The translations under genes and the position numbers were made by a program. 14,473 bases of DNA from Chloroflexota bacterium. GTDB taxonomy: Bacteria; Chloroflexota; Anaerolineae; UBA7937; JACPPX01. Shown piece after piece: positions 12,555-14,473 of the stretch. The stretch covers positions 1-14,473 of the forward strand of contig JACPWV010000135.1 of assembly GCA_016196905.1 (NCBI GenBank), read 5' to 3'. Each line of letters opens with the position of its first letter. Position 1 is the first letter of the stretch. The notes under the pieces are model-generated. The model was not told the DNA's origin, searched no databases, and worked only from the letters and a program-made list of their open reading frames with translations.

Positions 12555-13955
12555 TTATTTCAACCAGCGAGGGTTACCGCTCCACTTATCAAGCGCTATT
12601 CGAGATGAGGACAACGATCTCGGAAGGGCAGCATTAATTTGCTGGAGCGTCAGGGCGGCGATCCGGCTTTGCAGGGGATCGAAGCGCGGGTTGATCGACA
12701 ACGCTTCAGTGAGCATCCTTCGGGCCCCTTGATGATCGCCTAAGCCCGCATAGATCATCCCTGCATGGTAGTAAAGCAGCGCGTCACGGGTGCCAAGCTG
12801 CATGGCTTCGGCGATAGCCTCCGCAGCTTGTGCATAGCGCCCATTCTTGTAGAGGGCCCAGGCCAGGGCATCGTATCCGTAGATATCCTGGCGAACCTCT
12901 AGTTCGCGCGCGGCTAGTTCGAGAGCCTCCTCGAGTTTGACGTCGTGATCCGCGTAAAACAGGGCTAGTCGTCGGTTGTAGATGATTTGATTGATGGCCG
13001 CTAGCTTCCCGATGTACTCGACCAATCGGTACTCTTGTTGGGCTTGGGACGCTTGACCGGTGATCGCATAGATATCGCCCAGCGCAGCGACGAACTCCGG
13101 CTGGGGGATGATGGCAATAGTCTGTCGATAAAAGGCGATGGCTTCGGCGTAATGGCCTTGAGCGGCGCGCACCTTGCCCAGTCCGGCCAGGGCCAGGTAG
13201 TAGTTGTCGAAGGCACCCAGCGCTGCGGCGTAATACTCGGCGGCTTCTGGATACCGGCCGGTGGTGAAGTAAAGCTCACCCAATTGGACCTGGTACCACG
13301 CTGTGTTTTCCCCCGAAAGCCCCGATTCCTTCGCCTCGTCGGCCGCCTGCTGCATCAGGTCTAGGGCCTCTTCAGGGCGGCCCCTTAACCAGGCTAAGCG
13401 GGCGAGCCGGCTGTAGACCGGCGAGCTGGGGCTCCGATCCAGGAGTTGCCGGTAGGCGGCTTCGGCTTCAAGGTAATTTCCCAACTCCAAATGGGCATCG
13501 CCGAGGGTGGCCAGGGCCTGGAGGGCTCGCGGGTCGAAGGAGTAGACCCGGTCGGCCAGATCGAGCGCGCCTTGGAAATCGTGCTTGGCGAAGAGGACTG
13601 TGGCCAGGTAGGCCAGGGTGGACTCGTAGTTGGGGTTCAGATCCAGGGCCCTACGCAGTGCAGCTTCGGCTCTCTCATAGGCGCTGATGTCACCGGTCTC
13701 CCGCGCCTTGCGAATAAAAGCTTGCCCGAGGAAGGTGAGGCTGATGAAGTCTCGCGGGTCCCGTTCGAACCGGCCTCGCCAGAATTCGATCAGCTCCTCA
13801 GCAGTTTTAACGCGTGGCCCAGGCAGCGAGTCTTCGAGCCCAATCGAGAGGCTCCCCGGTCTCAGAAAATTTGGTGCCCCCCTACTGATCAAGTGAGACC
13901 CGCCGACGATGGTTAAGGATACGCCGACCAAGAGGATTACCTTGCGATGAATCAC
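12555..13955 (-). CDS. Tetratricopeptide repeat protein with N-terminal signal anchor
   Basis: A 466-residue protein. Residues about 5-24 (VILLVGVSLTIVGGSHLI) are hydrophobic and should act as a signal peptide or anchor, placing the rest outside the cytoplasm. From about residue 90 to 430 there are successive TPR helices, for example AEAALRRALDLNPNYESTLA, LGDAHLELGNYLEAEAAYRQ, ALAGLGKVRAAQGHYAEAIA and ALAWALYKNGRYAQAAEAIA. TPR arrays serve as protein-binding scaffolds; the partner is unknown, with the upstream DUF4331 protein an obvious candidate. Start GTG 13955 has AGGA 7 bases upstream. TAA stop lies 2 bases before the longer possible start of the NicO gene, so these two are one operon. 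Confidence 0.87.
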   Translation of the reverse strand: MIHRKVILLVGVSLTIVGGSHLISRGAPNFLRPGSLSIGLEDSLPGPRVKTAEELIEFWRGRFERDPRDFISLTFLGQAFIRKARETGDISAYERAEAALRRALDLNPNYESTLAYLATVLFAKHDFQGALDLADRVYSFDPRALQALATLGDAHLELGNYLEAEAAYRQLLDRSPSSPVYSRLARLAWLRGRPEEALDLMQQAADEAKESGLSGENTAWYQVQLGELYFTTGRYPEAAEYYAAALGAFDNYYLALAGLGKVRAAQGHYAEAIAFYRQTIAIIPQPEFVAALGDIYAITGQASQAQQEYRLVEYIGKLAAINQIIYNRRLALFYADHDVKLEEALELAARELEVRQDIYGYDALAWALYKNGRYAQAAEAIAEAMQLGTRDALLYYHAGMIYAGLGDHQGARRMLTEALSINPRFDPLQSRIAALTLQQINAALPRSLSSSRIALDKWSGNPRWLK

Positions 13956-13992
13956 GCTTCTTTCCTTTGAGCTGCTATAGCCTTCTAGGGGC

Positions 13993-14025
13993 CCCGTGGG
14001 GGCGGCGGGTTGTCGCCCCCACGGG
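13993..14025 (-). repeat. Very stable GC-rich hairpin between DUF4331 and TPR genes
   Basis: A perfect 12-base inverted repeat (13993-14004 with 14014-14025) around a 9-base loop, 22 bases after the DUF4331 stop. No T-run follows on the minus strand, so it is not a classic terminator there. It may stabilise the 3' end of the upstream message or reduce downstream expression. Confidence 0.65.
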
Positions 14026-14047
14026 TTTGGCGTGCCGGAGGACCCCC

Positions 14048-14473
14048 CTATGGGTTGGCTGCAGCCAGATACGGAAAAGTCGGCGTGAAGGCCGAGTCAC
14101 TCCCGACGCAGTCGGTGGTTATCGCCCCACCGCTGATCAGGCCCAGTTCGATGTCGATCACATCGTCAGGCGGGTGCCGTCCGTTGGGGAAACCGGCTGC
14201 AGCGGAGGTGTCGATGGTCAGGATGTCCGGCAGCAGAAAGTCAGCCAGAGCGTTGGCGATGCCTTCCGGATTGCCCAAAGCCACGAGAGTGGCCACAACC
14301 TCATCGCGGAAATCCCGCCGGTCGTGCTTTGGCATGCCAGCGTTGAAGGCATCCTTCATGGCCGAGGGGATGAAGACGGTGTTGATAGCCGGCCTGCCCA
14401 TTCGGTCGATCTGGTGATCGTTGAGATAGGTCCGGGCCCAGACGCCGATATTGGCCTCGAGCATCGAGCTGGG
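14048..14473 (-). CDS. DUF4331 family protein, C-terminal part
   Basis: The last 141 codons of a gene whose start lies beyond the right edge; the frame is open to 14473. It contains IGVWART, DRMGRPAINTVFIPS, LLPDILTIDTS, ADFLLP, the run GFPNGRHPPDDVIDIELGL and DSAFTPTFPYLAAANP. These blocks match the C-terminal region of the DUF4331 family, which are usually secreted proteins of unknown function. The association with a TPR protein and a NicO transporter downstream suggests a shared envelope or metal-related job, but that is inference. The stop is TAG. Confidence 0.85.
   Translation of the reverse strand, partial: PSSMLEANIGVWARTYLNDHQIDRMGRPAINTVFIPSAMKDAFNAGMPKHDRRDFRDEVVATLVALGNPEGIANALADFLLPDILTIDTSAAAGFPNGRHPPDDVIDIELGLISGGAITTDCVGSDSAFTPTFPYLAAANP

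Noticed and set aside
623-14050. Global reassignment of TAG to an amino acid
   Set aside because: TAG ends GH13, both permeases, the first MFS, rpmE, the NicO gene and DUF4331. In rpmE and the last permease, reading through would run straight into terminator hairpins, so TAG works as a stop.
1-14473. CRISPR arrays, insertion sequences, attachment sites or phage genes
   Set aside because: No spaced direct repeats, transposase, integrase or terminal repeats were seen.

Overview
This is a GC-rich bacterial window with densely packed, mostly minus-strand genes, several of them starting at GTG or TTG. The gene content suggests a Chloroflexota-like organism: ribosomal proteins with long basic tails, a DUF4331 / TPR / NicO cluster, and a DrrA-type exporter operon. 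That taxonomic placement is an inference, not something the sequence proves.

Layout, left to right. (1) Positions 3-410 (+) hold the 3' end of a GH13 alpha-glucosidase-type gene. (2) Positions 623-6134 (-) are an export operon. A near-consensus promoter (TTGACA-17-TAGAAT, 6106-6134) is followed by a 41-codon ORF with an in-frame TAG. Then come an ABC ATPase, two paralogous MFS transporters and two ABC-2 permeases. A strong terminator at 562-596 ends the unit. (3) Positions 6162-8026 (-) hold two translationally coupled CPBP intramembrane protease paralogues. (4) Positions 8101-9844 (-) are a ribosomal-protein operon, rplU-rpmA-rpmE, with tdk behind a terminator and a promoter at 9816-9844. 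(5) Positions 9855-10250 (-) encode a YjbQ-family protein. (6) Positions 10315-10952 (+) carry a tRNA-Glu(CTC) with promoter and terminator, followed at once by pncC (CinA C-terminal type). (7) Positions 11104-14473 (-) hold a NicO-type Ni/Co transporter, a secreted or anchored TPR protein and the 3' end of a DUF4331 gene.

The most striking observation is in rplU (L21). An in-frame TAG at codon 84 falls inside the conserved C-terminal motif. The same frame then stays open and L21-like for 71 more codons to a TGA. A second coherent short frame, at the head of the export operon, is also cut by a TAG. TAG is clearly a normal stop elsewhere here: rpmE and the last permease both end in TAG right beside terminators. 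Global reassignment is therefore unlikely. The options are base-calling error, a genuine strain mutation, or context-dependent readthrough.

A second theme is intrinsic terminators or hairpins sitting directly against the Shine-Dalgarno of the next gene (rpmE/tdk, tRNA-Glu/pncC, tdk/CPBP). No room is left for a promoter between them, so the downstream genes probably depend on readthrough.
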